DNA from: an uncultured Sphingomonadaceae bacterium
GTDB taxonomy: Bacteria; Pseudomonadota; Alphaproteobacteria; Sphingomonadales; Sphingomonadaceae
Assembly: GCA_947493215.1 (NCBI GenBank)
Contig: CANLQE010000001.1
Coordinates: 2,481,404 to 2,545,403, forward strand
Reading direction: 5' to 3'
Length of the DNA: 64,000 nt
The position numbers and the translations under genes were made by a program. Shown in pieces: positions 18,538 to 25,804 of this stretch; position 1 is the stretch's first letter, and each line of letters opens with the position of its first letter. The notes beneath the pieces are model-generated. The model was not told the origin of the DNA. It did not search any database and saw nothing but the letters and a program-made list of their open reading frames with translations.

Positions 18538-19341
18538 ATGGAAAAACCTGAGCCATCATTGACACCTTCTTCATCTAGCAGCGGCATAGTCTATCTTGTA
18601 GGCGCCGGGCCGGGTGATCCAGAGCTACTCACACTGCGCGCGGCACGTCTTTTGTCGGAAGCCGACATAATCGTGCATGATGGACTGGTAAGCGCAGATA
18701 TCCTGGCGATGGCACCGGAAACGACCAAAAGAGTATCCGTCGCAAAGCAACGCTCACGCCATAGCATGGCACAAGACGCGATAAATGCGCTGCTGATCGC
18801 CGAAGCGCAAAAAGGCCATAAGGTCGTTCGACTAAAAGGCGGTGATCCCTTTATTTTCGGTCGTGGCGGCGAAGAAGCCGGTGACTGTATAAAAGCTGGT
18901 GTTCAAGTAGAAGTCGTCCCCGGCATTAGCGCAGCCCTTGGTTGTGCTGCCCAAGCAAAAATGCCGCTGACCCACCGTGATGCATCCAGCGCTGTTTCTT
19001 TTGTGGCAGGACAATGCAAAGGTTTATCTGACCAAAACTGGTCAGGATTGGCCGGCAAAGGGCGGACATTGGTTATCTATATGGGTGTCGCCAATGCCGA
19101 AGCGATTGTCGAAAAACTGATCGCGGATGGCGCATCACCAGATATCCCGGTGGCTGTTTTGGAAAACGGGACGCGCAATAATTTCCGCGCCCTCCAGACG
19201 CTGCTGACCGATCTTGGTGATCTCGTGCGACGTGAGAATGTGAAAAGCCCTGCGCTTTTGGTGGTCGGTGAAGTCGCTCGCTATGGCGATGCTGAAAATA
19301 AATTTCTTGAATATGCCCAAATGGCAGGAGTTGAATTTTGA
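18538..19341 (+). CDS. cobA: Uroporphyrinogen-III C-methyltransferase
   Basis: A 267-residue SAM-dependent methyltransferase making precorrin-2, the precursor of siroheme. Motifs are VYLVGAGPGDPELLTLRAARL (about residues 19-39) and VRLKGGDPFIFGRGGEE (about residues 98-114), followed by VVPGISAALGCAA and MPLTHRD. It is the stand-alone SUMT form without the CysG oxidase/ferrochelatase half. It opens the sulfite-reduction operon: the next gene overlaps by 4 nt, and siroheme is the cofactor of the reductase two genes downstream. Confidence 0.93.
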   Translation: MEKPEPSLTPSSSSSGIVYLVGAGPGDPELLTLRAARLLSEADIIVHDGLVSADILAMAPETTKRVSVAKQRSRHSMAQDAINALLIAEAQKGHKVVRLKGGDPFIFGRGGEEAGDCIKAGVQVEVVPGISAALGCAAQAKMPLTHRDASSAVSFVAGQCKGLSDQNWSGLAGKGRTLVIYMGVANAEAIVEKLIADGASPDIPVAVLENGTRNNFRALQTLLTDLGDLVRRENVKSPALLVVGEVARYGDAENKFLEYAQMAGVEF

Positions 19342-19634
19342 AGATAATAACGGGAAATGACCTGAAAACAGGCGATGTGACTTGGTGGACCGGCAGCGAC
19401 TGGTCTCGCCATGTCGAAGATGCTGTGGACGTAGGCGAAAATTTCGAAGCAGTTATGCAAGAAGAAGAAGCCACGCGCCGGGTCAACGTCCCCTATGCCA
19501 TCGAAGCCGAGATGACCGATGATGGCCCTCGTCCTGCCCATATTAAGGACCGCGTAAGAGCGCTGGGACCAACAGTAAGACCGGATTTAACATTAAAGCC
19601 AGCCGACCCCGATGCTGGAAACTGGGTGATATAA
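19338..19634 (+). CDS. DUF2849 protein of the sulfite reductase operon
   Basis: A 98-residue acidic protein starting MKIITGNDLKTGDVTWWTG. It belongs to the DUF2849 family, which in alphaproteobacteria sits between the siroheme methyltransferase and sulfite reductase genes. Here the start overlaps cobA by 4 nt and the stop is 2 nt from the reductase, so translation is coupled. No catalytic motif is seen. By context it may help electron delivery or assembly of the reductase; that is inference. Confidence 0.88.
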   Translation: MKIITGNDLKTGDVTWWTGSDWSRHVEDAVDVGENFEAVMQEEEATRRVNVPYAIEAEMTDDGPRPAHIKDRVRALGPTVRPDLTLKPADPDAGNWVI

Positions 19635-19636
19635 AC

Positions 19637-21268
19637 ATGTATCAATATGACAAATATGACCAGCAAATGGTCGACACGCGGGTTGCGGAATTTCGCGATC
19701 AAGTCGAGCGCCGCCTTGCTGGGAATTTGACCGAAGACCAATTCAAACCGCTCCGGCTGATGAACGGTCTGTATCTGCAACTGCACGCCTATATGCTGCG
19801 CGTCGCTATTCCCTATGGCACGTTAAACGGCAAGCAAATGCGCATGCTAGGCCATATCGCGCGTAAATATGACCGCGATTACGGGCATTTCACAACGCGC
19901 CAGAATATTCAGTATAACTGGATCAAGCTGGAAGATGCGCCAGATATCCTCGCCGACCTTGCTTCGGTTGAGATGCACGCGATCCAGACCAGTGGAAATT
20001 GCATCCGCAACATCTCCTCTGACCAATATGCCGGTGCGGCTGCCGATGAAATTGCAGATCCGCGCCCTTGGGCAGAAATCCTGCGTCAATGGTCCAGTTT
20101 CCACCCGGAATTCTCGTACTTACCCCGCAAGTTCAAAATTGCGGTGATTGCTAGCGATGAAGATCGCGCGGCTATGCGCTTGCATGATATTGGCATCCAA
20201 CTCGTCCACAAAGACGGCGAATTGGGCGCAAAATTCTTCGTTGGCGGCGGCATGGGCCGAACGCCGATGATTGCACCGGAAATCCGGGACTTTGTGCCAG
20301 CCGATGAATTGATCAGCTATGCCGAGGCTTGTCTGCGTGTTTACAACCGTTACGGGCGGCGTGATAACAAATATAAAGCGCGGATCAAAATTCTTGTCCA
20401 TGAACTGGGCAAGGAAGAATACACCCGTCAGGTCGAAGAAGAATTCGCCCATATGAAGACGCTAGGTCTTAATCCACCGGTGGAAGAATTGGCACGGATT
20501 TCGGAATATTTTGCTGATCCGGCATTCGATACCAATGCCAGCGATGATCTTGATTTGTCTGACCCAGATTTCAACCTGTGGGTAGATCAGAATACAGAGG
20601 AACATAAACAAGCAGGCTATGCGATTGCCGTTATCAGCCTGAAGCCGACAAGTGGTATTCCAGGTGACGCGTCATCCGCACAAATTGATCTGATGGCCGA
20701 TCTCGCAGAGCAATATAGCTTTGATGAACTGCGCGTTACGCACAGCCAGAATATCGTCCTGCCCCACGTCAAAAAGAGCGATCTCTATGCGCTCTGGCAA
20801 AAACTGGACGAGGCTGGCCTGGCGCCAGCTAATCTCGATCTGATTACGGACAGCATCGCTTGTCCTGGCCTGGATTATTGCAGCCTCGCCAATGCCCGGT
20901 CCATCCCGCTGGCACAGAAGATCAGTGAACGGTTTGCCGATCTCGGTCGTCAACGCGAATTGGGCGAGTTAAAGCTCAAGATTTCCGGCTGTATCAATGC
21001 TTGCGGTCACCATCATGCTGGTCATATCGGTATTTTGGGAGTCGACCGTAAAGGCACGGAAAATTATCAATTGCTGCTCGGTGGTTCTGCTGCCGAAGAT
21101 ACCAGCCTCGCCAAAATCACCGGTCCGGGCTTTGATGAAGATGGCGTGATTGACGCGATTGAAACAGTGACAGACCTGTATCTCAAAGAACGGCAAGAGG
21201 ATGAGCGATTTATCGACACCTATCGCCGTGTCGGCATGGCAGCGTTCAAGGAGGCTATTTATGGTTGA
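19637..21268 (+). CDS. cysI: Nitrite/sulfite reductase hemoprotein (siroheme, 4Fe-4S)
   Basis: A 543-residue single-polypeptide siroheme reductase catalysing six-electron reduction of sulfite to sulfide (or nitrite to ammonia). The cluster/siroheme cysteines are present as C-x5-C in IACPGLDYCSLA (about residues 409 and 415) and C-x3-C in SGCINACGHHH (about 452 and 456). Two ferredoxin-like repeats are visible, with HFTTRQNIQYNW in the first half and LRVTHSQNIVLP in the second. No flavoprotein partner CysJ is nearby, so electrons probably come from ferredoxin or another donor. Coupling to cobA and an APS reductase makes sulfite the likely substrate. Confidence 0.93.
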   Translation: MYQYDKYDQQMVDTRVAEFRDQVERRLAGNLTEDQFKPLRLMNGLYLQLHAYMLRVAIPYGTLNGKQMRMLGHIARKYDRDYGHFTTRQNIQYNWIKLEDAPDILADLASVEMHAIQTSGNCIRNISSDQYAGAAADEIADPRPWAEILRQWSSFHPEFSYLPRKFKIAVIASDEDRAAMRLHDIGIQLVHKDGELGAKFFVGGGMGRTPMIAPEIRDFVPADELISYAEACLRVYNRYGRRDNKYKARIKILVHELGKEEYTRQVEEEFAHMKTLGLNPPVEELARISEYFADPAFDTNASDDLDLSDPDFNLWVDQNTEEHKQAGYAIAVISLKPTSGIPGDASSAQIDLMADLAEQYSFDELRVTHSQNIVLPHVKKSDLYALWQKLDEAGLAPANLDLITDSIACPGLDYCSLANARSIPLAQKISERFADLGRQRELGELKLKISGCINACGHHHAGHIGILGVDRKGTENYQLLLGGSAAEDTSLAKITGPGFDEDGVIDAIETVTDLYLKERQEDERFIDTYRRVGMAAFKEAIYG

Positions 21269-21686
21269 AGCAATCCGTTTTCGCGATGATGATACCCATG
21301 AAGAACCAGCGGTTTCTATCGAGGCTTTCCTGGATCAATCCAATGCCACAGCGGTGCGGATCGAAGCGGGTGAAGATGCTCGGCTGTTGCTCCCGCTGCT
21401 TGATCGTTTGGCCTTGGTAGAGATCGACTTTCCTGCCTTTGGCGACGGTCGCGGTTATTCTGCGGCGCAAATTTTGCGCGAAGCAGGCTATAACGGCGAA
21501 TTGCGTGCCAGCGGCGATGTTCTGGTCGACCAGATCGCCTATATGCGCCGTTGCGGCTTTGATGCGTTCGCGCCCGATGCACCTATTGACGCGAAGGTGA
21601 TGGACGAAGCCCTTGGACGCTATGACGAGGTCTACCAAGCTACCACCGACGATCGCGCACCGATATGGAAGTTGCGTCATGGGTGA
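21261..21686 (+). CDS. DUF934 protein of the sulfate assimilation operon
   Basis: A 141-residue protein of the DUF934 family, a regular partner of this type of sulfite reductase in alphaproteobacteria. The ATG at 21261 follows GGAGG by 7 nt and overlaps the end of the reductase gene by 8 nt; the protein ends inside the start of cysH (8-nt overlap). Visible blocks are LPLLDRLALVEIDFPAFGDGRGYSAAQILRE and GYNGELRASGDVLVDQIAYMRRCGFDAF. No cofactor motif is recognised. A role with the reductase is inferred from context. Confidence 0.9.
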   Translation: MVEAIRFRDDDTHEEPAVSIEAFLDQSNATAVRIEAGEDARLLLPLLDRLALVEIDFPAFGDGRGYSAAQILREAGYNGELRASGDVLVDQIAYMRRCGFDAFAPDAPIDAKVMDEALGRYDEVYQATTDDRAPIWKLRHG

Positions 21687-22467
21687 ACCAGCCCGCAAAA
21701 TCGATATCATCGATGCCCGGCCTGATTTCACGCAGGCGGACGCTGATGCGCTGAATGCACGATTTGAAGGCGTCCATGCTTCGGCGATGCTCAAGGCTTT
21801 GTTTGAAGAAGGCAATCTTGGTGAAATCGCTGTTGTGTCGTCTTTCGGTACCGAAAGCGCAGTGCTTTTGCATCTTGTAGCGAAAGCCGACCCCACCATT
21901 CCAGTAACATTTGTCGACACCCTGAAAATGTTTCCCGAAACATTGGAATATCGCGACACATTGGTCCGCACATTTGGCATCAAAAACGCCAATATTGTCC
22001 AACCAGATCCAACCGTTCTTGCGGCAAAAGATGAGAACGGACTGCGCTGGTCTTTCGATCCCGATGGCTGCTGCGACATCCGCAAAGTCGAACCATTGGC
22101 CCGCGCCAAATCCGGCCTGAATAGCTGGATTTCCGGCCGCAAAGCCTTTCAATCCGTCACCCGCCAGAACCTGCCCCGCTTTGAAGTTGAAGACGGCCGC
22201 TTGAAAATCAACCCGCTGGGCGATTGGGTCAAGGATGATCTCGAAGCCTATTTTGCAGAGCATGATCTGCCTCGCCATCCCTTGGAAGAGCAAGGTTATC
22301 TCTCAGTGGGTTGCGCGCCCTGCACCTCCAAAGTCAAGCCCGGCGAAGACCCGCGCGCGGGCCGTTGGCGCGGTTGGGACAAGACCGAATGCGGTATCCA
22401 TGAGGATGTTACCCCCCTACCGGTTGCCGATAGCGACGCCGATGGTGCAAACGATCCGATTTTCTAG
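21679..22467 (+). CDS. cysH: Adenylyl-sulfate (APS) reductase, CysH family
   Basis: A 262-residue thioredoxin-dependent reductase producing sulfite. The PP-loop-type site is VVSSFGTESAVLLHLV. The cluster-binding pattern CC...CxxC is present, with DGCCDIRKVEPL (about residue 131) and VGCAPCTSKVKPGEDPRAGRW (about residue 212), then the catalytic Cys in KTECGIHED. The Cys pairs mark the [4Fe-4S] APS-reducing type rather than the PAPS type of Escherichia coli, so a PAPS step would not be needed. Last gene of the operon. Confidence 0.93.
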   Translation: MGEPARKIDIIDARPDFTQADADALNARFEGVHASAMLKALFEEGNLGEIAVVSSFGTESAVLLHLVAKADPTIPVTFVDTLKMFPETLEYRDTLVRTFGIKNANIVQPDPTVLAAKDENGLRWSFDPDGCCDIRKVEPLARAKSGLNSWISGRKAFQSVTRQNLPRFEVEDGRLKINPLGDWVKDDLEAYFAEHDLPRHPLEEQGYLSVGCAPCTSKVKPGEDPRAGRWRGWDKTECGIHEDVTPLPVADSDADGANDPIF

Positions 22468-22501
22468 ACTGACTCAGAATTCAGCTATCGGAGAGCGATA
22501 G

Positions 22502-22678
22502 GTGCGCACAAGGCTGAGCATTTGTGCCAAGAAAAAACGCTACCAGTCCGAAGAGGACGCGCTTGCCGCTGCACAACGCGCAGATTTTCCGCTCAGGCCC
22601 TATCGCTGCGATCGCTGTCAAAAATTCCATTTAACGAGCCGGACCAAAGGCAAGAGGATAGCGCGCCCGGCGGGTTAA
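22502..22678 (+). CDS. Small Cys-rich basic protein (zinc-ribbon-like)
   Basis: A 58-residue ORF from a GTG start with GGAGAG 6-7 nt upstream. The protein opens MRTRLSICAKKKRYQSEEDA and later has PYRCDRCQKFHLTSRTKGK, giving one early Cys plus a CxxC and a nearby His, which could form a small zinc ribbon. Proteins of this layout are common in sphingomonads. It lies 34 nt after cysH on the same strand. Function unknown. The composition, ribosome site and Cys pattern support coding over the overlapping frame. Confidence 0.72.
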   Translation: MRTRLSICAKKKRYQSEEDALAAAQRADFPLRPYRCDRCQKFHLTSRTKGKRIARPAG

Positions 22679-22685
22679 CCGCCGC

Positions 22686-22868
22686 CTATTCGCCGCCTAT
22701 CAACCCGTCACGAACCTCCACGCCGATCCCCCTCAGCCGCGCACGGACGTCTTTATCCACTTCGGTCGATGGCTTCAGACCAGCGCCAACCCGCCAGACC
22801 GCAATATCCCGAAAGCCGACTTTAGTACGATTTTTGACAGCCGCTATGGGGTTTGCGCGACAATCCAA
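22686..22868 (-). pseudogene. Possible 60-residue ORF or relic resembling a cysteinyl-tRNA synthetase tail
   Basis: A TTG-initiated reading frame of 60 codons fills the gap between two genes. Its last third, EVDKDVRARLRGIGVEVRDG, looks by eye like the C-terminal helix-turn of cysteinyl-tRNA synthetase (ADxIRDxLxxxGVxxxDG). No ATG and no good ribosome site were seen. It may be a small real gene, a decayed fragment or chance. Confidence 0.25.
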
Positions 22869-22883
22869 TTTTCGTGAAACTCT

Positions 22884-23303
22884 CTATTCAGAACTGTCCA
22901 GATTGCGTTCGGCAAACCATTGCCTCAAGGCCGCGGCCTGACAACCAGTGAAACCATTGGTACCGGCAACTGAACAGCTATTGGGCCGTCCAAGACGAGC
23001 TTCGTCCTCATGATTTTGGAATTGAGCCGTCCAGGACATGGCATATTGCGCTTCTTCTTCCTTCTCTTTTTCACGGATGTCTTTTGGAATCCGGTACCGT
23101 TCTTCCTCAGGCTGACGCGCGCAAACAATAATTTCACTATCGGTCGACTCCGGGCAAATGTCGTCGCCAAAGGTGACCAATATCGACCATCGCTCGGGAT
23201 CGTCGGCTGTGGCATTTGCATCTTTGGCATGTACAGGCGACAAAGTCAGAAGCGCGCCCATTACCAAAAGCACAAACCTTAACGGGGTAGACAAACTGGA
23301 CAT
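22884..23303 (-). CDS. Small exported protein of unknown function
   Basis: A 139-residue protein with a signal peptide (STPLRFVLLVMGALLTLSPVHAKD, cleavage after VHA). The mature part has four Cys (CPESTD, VCARQ, NSCSVAG and GCQAA) that could form two disulfides, and a charged KDIREKEKEEEAQ linker. The ATG at 23303 begins the signal peptide; a longer frame upstream is less likely. I do not recognise a named family, though similar proteins are common in sphingomonads. Confidence 0.75.
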   Translation of the reverse strand: MSSLSTPLRFVLLVMGALLTLSPVHAKDANATADDPERWSILVTFGDDICPESTDSEIIVCARQPEEERYRIPKDIREKEKEEEAQYAMSWTAQFQNHEDEARLGRPNSCSVAGTNGFTGCQAAALRQWFAERNLDSSE

Positions 23304-23427
23304 TTCCAACGGCTGGATCCTTTCCGCAAGCAGGGAACGTATTCCCATCCTATGGATTAACCTTCAAATATGTATGCAATGTGAAGCTGTCGCCGGTCGA
23401 AGGCTGCAAGTCATCTTTTCCATGAAA

Positions 23428-23494
23428 CTTCTGCTTTTTGAGTCCTTAGCACATGCTGACCCCGTGGCCGCTAAATCCCGAAAGCGGACACTAG
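23428..23494. repeat. Double-hairpin repeat, copy 1 (A part decayed, B part intact)
   Basis: Right half 23464-23494 is the B hairpin, with arms GTGGCCGCT and AGCGGACAC around AAATCCCGAA. The left half 23428-23458 is a worn A-type hairpin (CTGCTTTTTGAGTCCTTAGCA). It lies 65 nt before the NADAR gene. Confidence 0.75.
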
Positions 23495-23559
23495 GAGAAC
23501 ATAAAGAACTGTTTAGTTTTCTGTGGCACTGAACACATCAGTCAGGCATTGAAACTGAT

Positions 23560-24084
23560 ATGACAATGCCTGCTAAAAACCCGATGATCGTTTTGAACGA
23601 TTTGCCTGCACCTTCAGATTTCACTTCCTTTCATCCGTTTATAAAAGGGGTATTTAGTCAGTGGCATCAAACCGCGTTTGAGTTAGATAATCACCAATTC
23701 GTTACCGCAGAACAATGGATGATGTTTTCAAAAGCCAAACTCTTTGGAGATGATGATCGAGCGGCTCAGATACTCCAAACGGACGACCCATCCGTTCAAA
23801 AGCGCCTAGGCGCACTTGTTGCAGATTTTGACCAAGCGCACTGGGACGAATGGAAGGTCGATATTGTCTATCGTGGGAATTTTGCGAAATTCAGCCAGAA
23901 CAACGGCGCTGCGAGGCGATTAAAAAATACCGATAAAGCTATGCTCGTGGAAGCCAATGTCCGTGATTGGGTTTGGGGTACAGGAAGAGGAATAGATGAT
24001 CCCAGAGTGCATAACCCTTCCGATTGGAAAGGAACCAATCTCTTGGGAGGCATTCTAACGCTCGTCAAAATGCGGTTAGAATGA
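23560..24084 (+). CDS. NADAR family protein (YbiA-like N-glycosidase)
   Basis: A 174-residue protein of the NADAR superfamily. Conserved blocks are VTAEQWMMFSKAKLFGDDDRA (active-site Glu in TAEQW), KFSQNN..ARRLKNTDKAMLVEANVRDWVWGTGRG and WKGTNLLGGILTLVKMR. Characterised members remove riboflavin-intermediate damage products or ADP-ribose from nucleic acids. It is bracketed by copies of the palindromic repeat (23464-23494 and 24087-24122, the second starting 3 nt after the stop). The start could be either of two ATGs near 23560; ribosome site is weak. Confidence 0.88.
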   Translation: MTMPAKNPMIVLNDLPAPSDFTSFHPFIKGVFSQWHQTAFELDNHQFVTAEQWMMFSKAKLFGDDDRAAQILQTDDPSVQKRLGALVADFDQAHWDEWKVDIVYRGNFAKFSQNNGAARRLKNTDKAMLVEANVRDWVWGTGRGIDDPRVHNPSDWKGTNLLGGILTLVKMRLE

Positions 24085-24086
24085 AC

Positions 24087-24122
24087 CTAATGTCCGCTTT
24101 TGCGCCCAAAGCGGACATAATT
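24087..24122. repeat. Hairpin repeat, copy 2 (A type)
   Basis: TAATGTCCGCTTT and AAAGCGGACATAA form near-perfect arms around TGCGCCC. It starts 3 nt after the NADAR stop codon and could act as its terminator. Read as protein it gives SAFAPKADI, a string often seen in spurious small ORFs of alphaproteobacterial annotations. Confidence 0.85.
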
Positions 24123-24255
24123 ACAGCCCCAATAATATCCCCAAAAAATGAATCCAAAACAGGCCAGTACCGTGATGGCCGTCGGACAATTTATCACCTT
24201 TTGATGGCGGGGTTTATTTAATTTTTATACTGTTTTTTGCATTCAGTTGACGAGT

Positions 24256-25077
24256 TTAGAATTCCCACTGTGCAAGCAAGAACAACTGGGAAAGGCTATT
24301 TCTATTTACACCGGCAGCTGCACCAAGACCAATGGAGATATTGTTTTCAAATTCATAGGTAGCCCCAAAGGACAGATACTGTCCGATTTCAGTCTCGGCA
24401 ATCCCGCCCTGTTTTTCCCACTCATTTTCCCAGAGATATTCGGTCACGAGAAACAGATTATCAATCGGCGCATAGGCAAAGCCGGCGCCGAAACTATATT
24501 CGCGCAGAGATAGGTCTGCACCATCCTGCCGGGCATTGGGAACCGCTTCATATTCTGTCAAGCCATGAATGAATATATCGGTCGTGAGCGCTTTGCTGAT
24601 CCGGGCGCTTAGTTGATAGCCGACACCGCCGTTGCCGGGACCGTTTTCATTGTCACCGACCGGCAAAGTGAGGGCAGCCCCGACGGTGAATTCCGGCATG
24701 CTTCCGCCGGTATCTTTCAAAATCGCATAGTCTAACCCGATTTCAGGATCGCCAATGCCGCCGCTGTTAAAGGGGCCATCGACCATTGGCAGTTCGACAA
24801 ATAGCTGCAAGCGGTCGGTAAAACCATATTCAACCTCCAGCTCCCATCCCCTTTCATCCGGGCCTTCGAGGCTTTGGCTAAGCGAAGTTCCAATCTGCCA
24901 TTCGCCCTTTTCCTGCGTATAGGCTTCCTCCAAAAGGAAAAGAATTTCCTGCCCTTCAAATTCGTCTTCTGGTTCTGATGCAACCGCTTGTTGCGGGACA
25001 AGAGCGATTGAACCGATAAGGCCGAGCGATGCGCAGATGCGGGGCAAATAATGGCGTCGAGATAGGATTTTGGACAT
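24256..25077 (-). CDS. Outer-membrane beta-barrel protein of unknown function
   Basis: A 273-residue exported protein with a signal peptide ending VASEP. The mature part is an alternating pattern typical of a 10-12-strand barrel (GWELEVEYGFTDRLQLFVELPM, EFTVGAALTLPVGD, QLSARISKALTTDIFIHGLTEYE, YSFGAGFAYAPIDNLFLVTEYLW) and ends WEF, a C-terminal aromatic as in Bam substrates. Its general look is that of small MetA-pathway/transporter-like barrels. It is the last gene of the 24-32 kb operon, 43 nt after the response regulator, with GGAAG before the ATG. Confidence 0.8.
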   Translation of the reverse strand: MSKILSRRHYLPRICASLGLIGSIALVPQQAVASEPEDEFEGQEILFLLEEAYTQEKGEWQIGTSLSQSLEGPDERGWELEVEYGFTDRLQLFVELPMVDGPFNSGGIGDPEIGLDYAILKDTGGSMPEFTVGAALTLPVGDNENGPGNGGVGYQLSARISKALTTDIFIHGLTEYEAVPNARQDGADLSLREYSFGAGFAYAPIDNLFLVTEYLWENEWEKQGGIAETEIGQYLSFGATYEFENNISIGLGAAAGVNRNSLSQLFLLAQWEF

Positions 25078-25120
25078 GAGTCTTCCCTCGCAATTTTCGT
25101 CGAATTACATTTAGAATATT

Positions 25121-25804
25121 TCAGGTGCTTGGATTGGAAAGCCGGTACCCCCGGCCGCGCACCGTCTCAATGAGCGGCTGCCCTCGACCGCAATCGATTT
25201 TCTTGCGTAGTTTGGCGATATAGACATCGACAACATTGGTCAGCGGATCGGTATGCATCCCCCAGACATTGCTTAATATGCGTTCACGGCTAAATAGATC
25301 GCCGGGCTCTCGCATCAACAATTCCAAAATCGCTAGCTCTTTGTCGGTTAATGTCAGCTCGTCGCCACAGCACCATACGCGCACCGCTTTCAGGTCAAAT
25401 TTCAGATCAGCGACCTCAAGCATGCTGTCCCCTTCACTATAGCCGATCGAACGTCGCCCCAGCGCCTCTATTCGGGCGACCAACTCGTCAAATGAAAAGG
25501 GCTTGGTCATATAGTCATCCGCGCCCATGCGCAGACCGGTAATCTTGTCGTTCATCGAATCCATTGCGGTCAGCATCATGATGGGTGTCGCATTGCCCTC
25601 ACTGCGCAGTGCCTGACAAATCTGGGTTCCCGACATGTCCGGCAGCATCAGATCTAAAATCACGACATTATAATCATTAGCCTGTGCCTCCTTATACCCG
25701 GCCATGCCATTGTCGATCAGGGTCACCGCATAGCCCTCCGAACGCAGGCCCCGGCTGATAAAGTCGCCCACACGAGGATCATCTTCGACAATCAAAACCC
25801 TCAT
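25121..25804 (-). CDS. OmpR-family response regulator
   Basis: A 227-residue transcription factor: receiver domain with acidic DD near residues 8-9, phosphoacceptor Asp in VVILDLMLPDMSG (about residue 51) and Lys in YMTKPFSFDEL. It is followed by a winged helix ending in LTNVVDVYIAKLRKKID and VRGRGYRL. It overlaps the end of the histidine kinase gene by 4 nt (ATGA), so the two form a cognate pair. Targets unknown; the porin and barrel genes of the same operon are plausible. Confidence 0.93.
   Translation of the reverse strand: MRVLIVEDDPRVGDFISRGLRSEGYAVTLIDNGMAGYKEAQANDYNVVILDLMLPDMSGTQICQALRSEGNATPIMMLTAMDSMNDKITGLRMGADDYMTKPFSFDELVARIEALGRRSIGYSEGDSMLEVADLKFDLKAVRVWCCGDELTLTDKELAILELLMREPGDLFSRERILSNVWGMHTDPLTNVVDVYIAKLRKKIDCGRGQPLIETVRGRGYRLSNPST

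Noticed and set aside
21255-22293. Long minus-strand frames over DUF934 and cysH
   Set aside because: They mirror the codon bias of the two genes and have no ribosome site or domain.
24024-24221. Small ORF containing SAFAPKADI
   Set aside because: The frame is produced by the hairpin repeat; the same string recurs at other copies and is not a gene.
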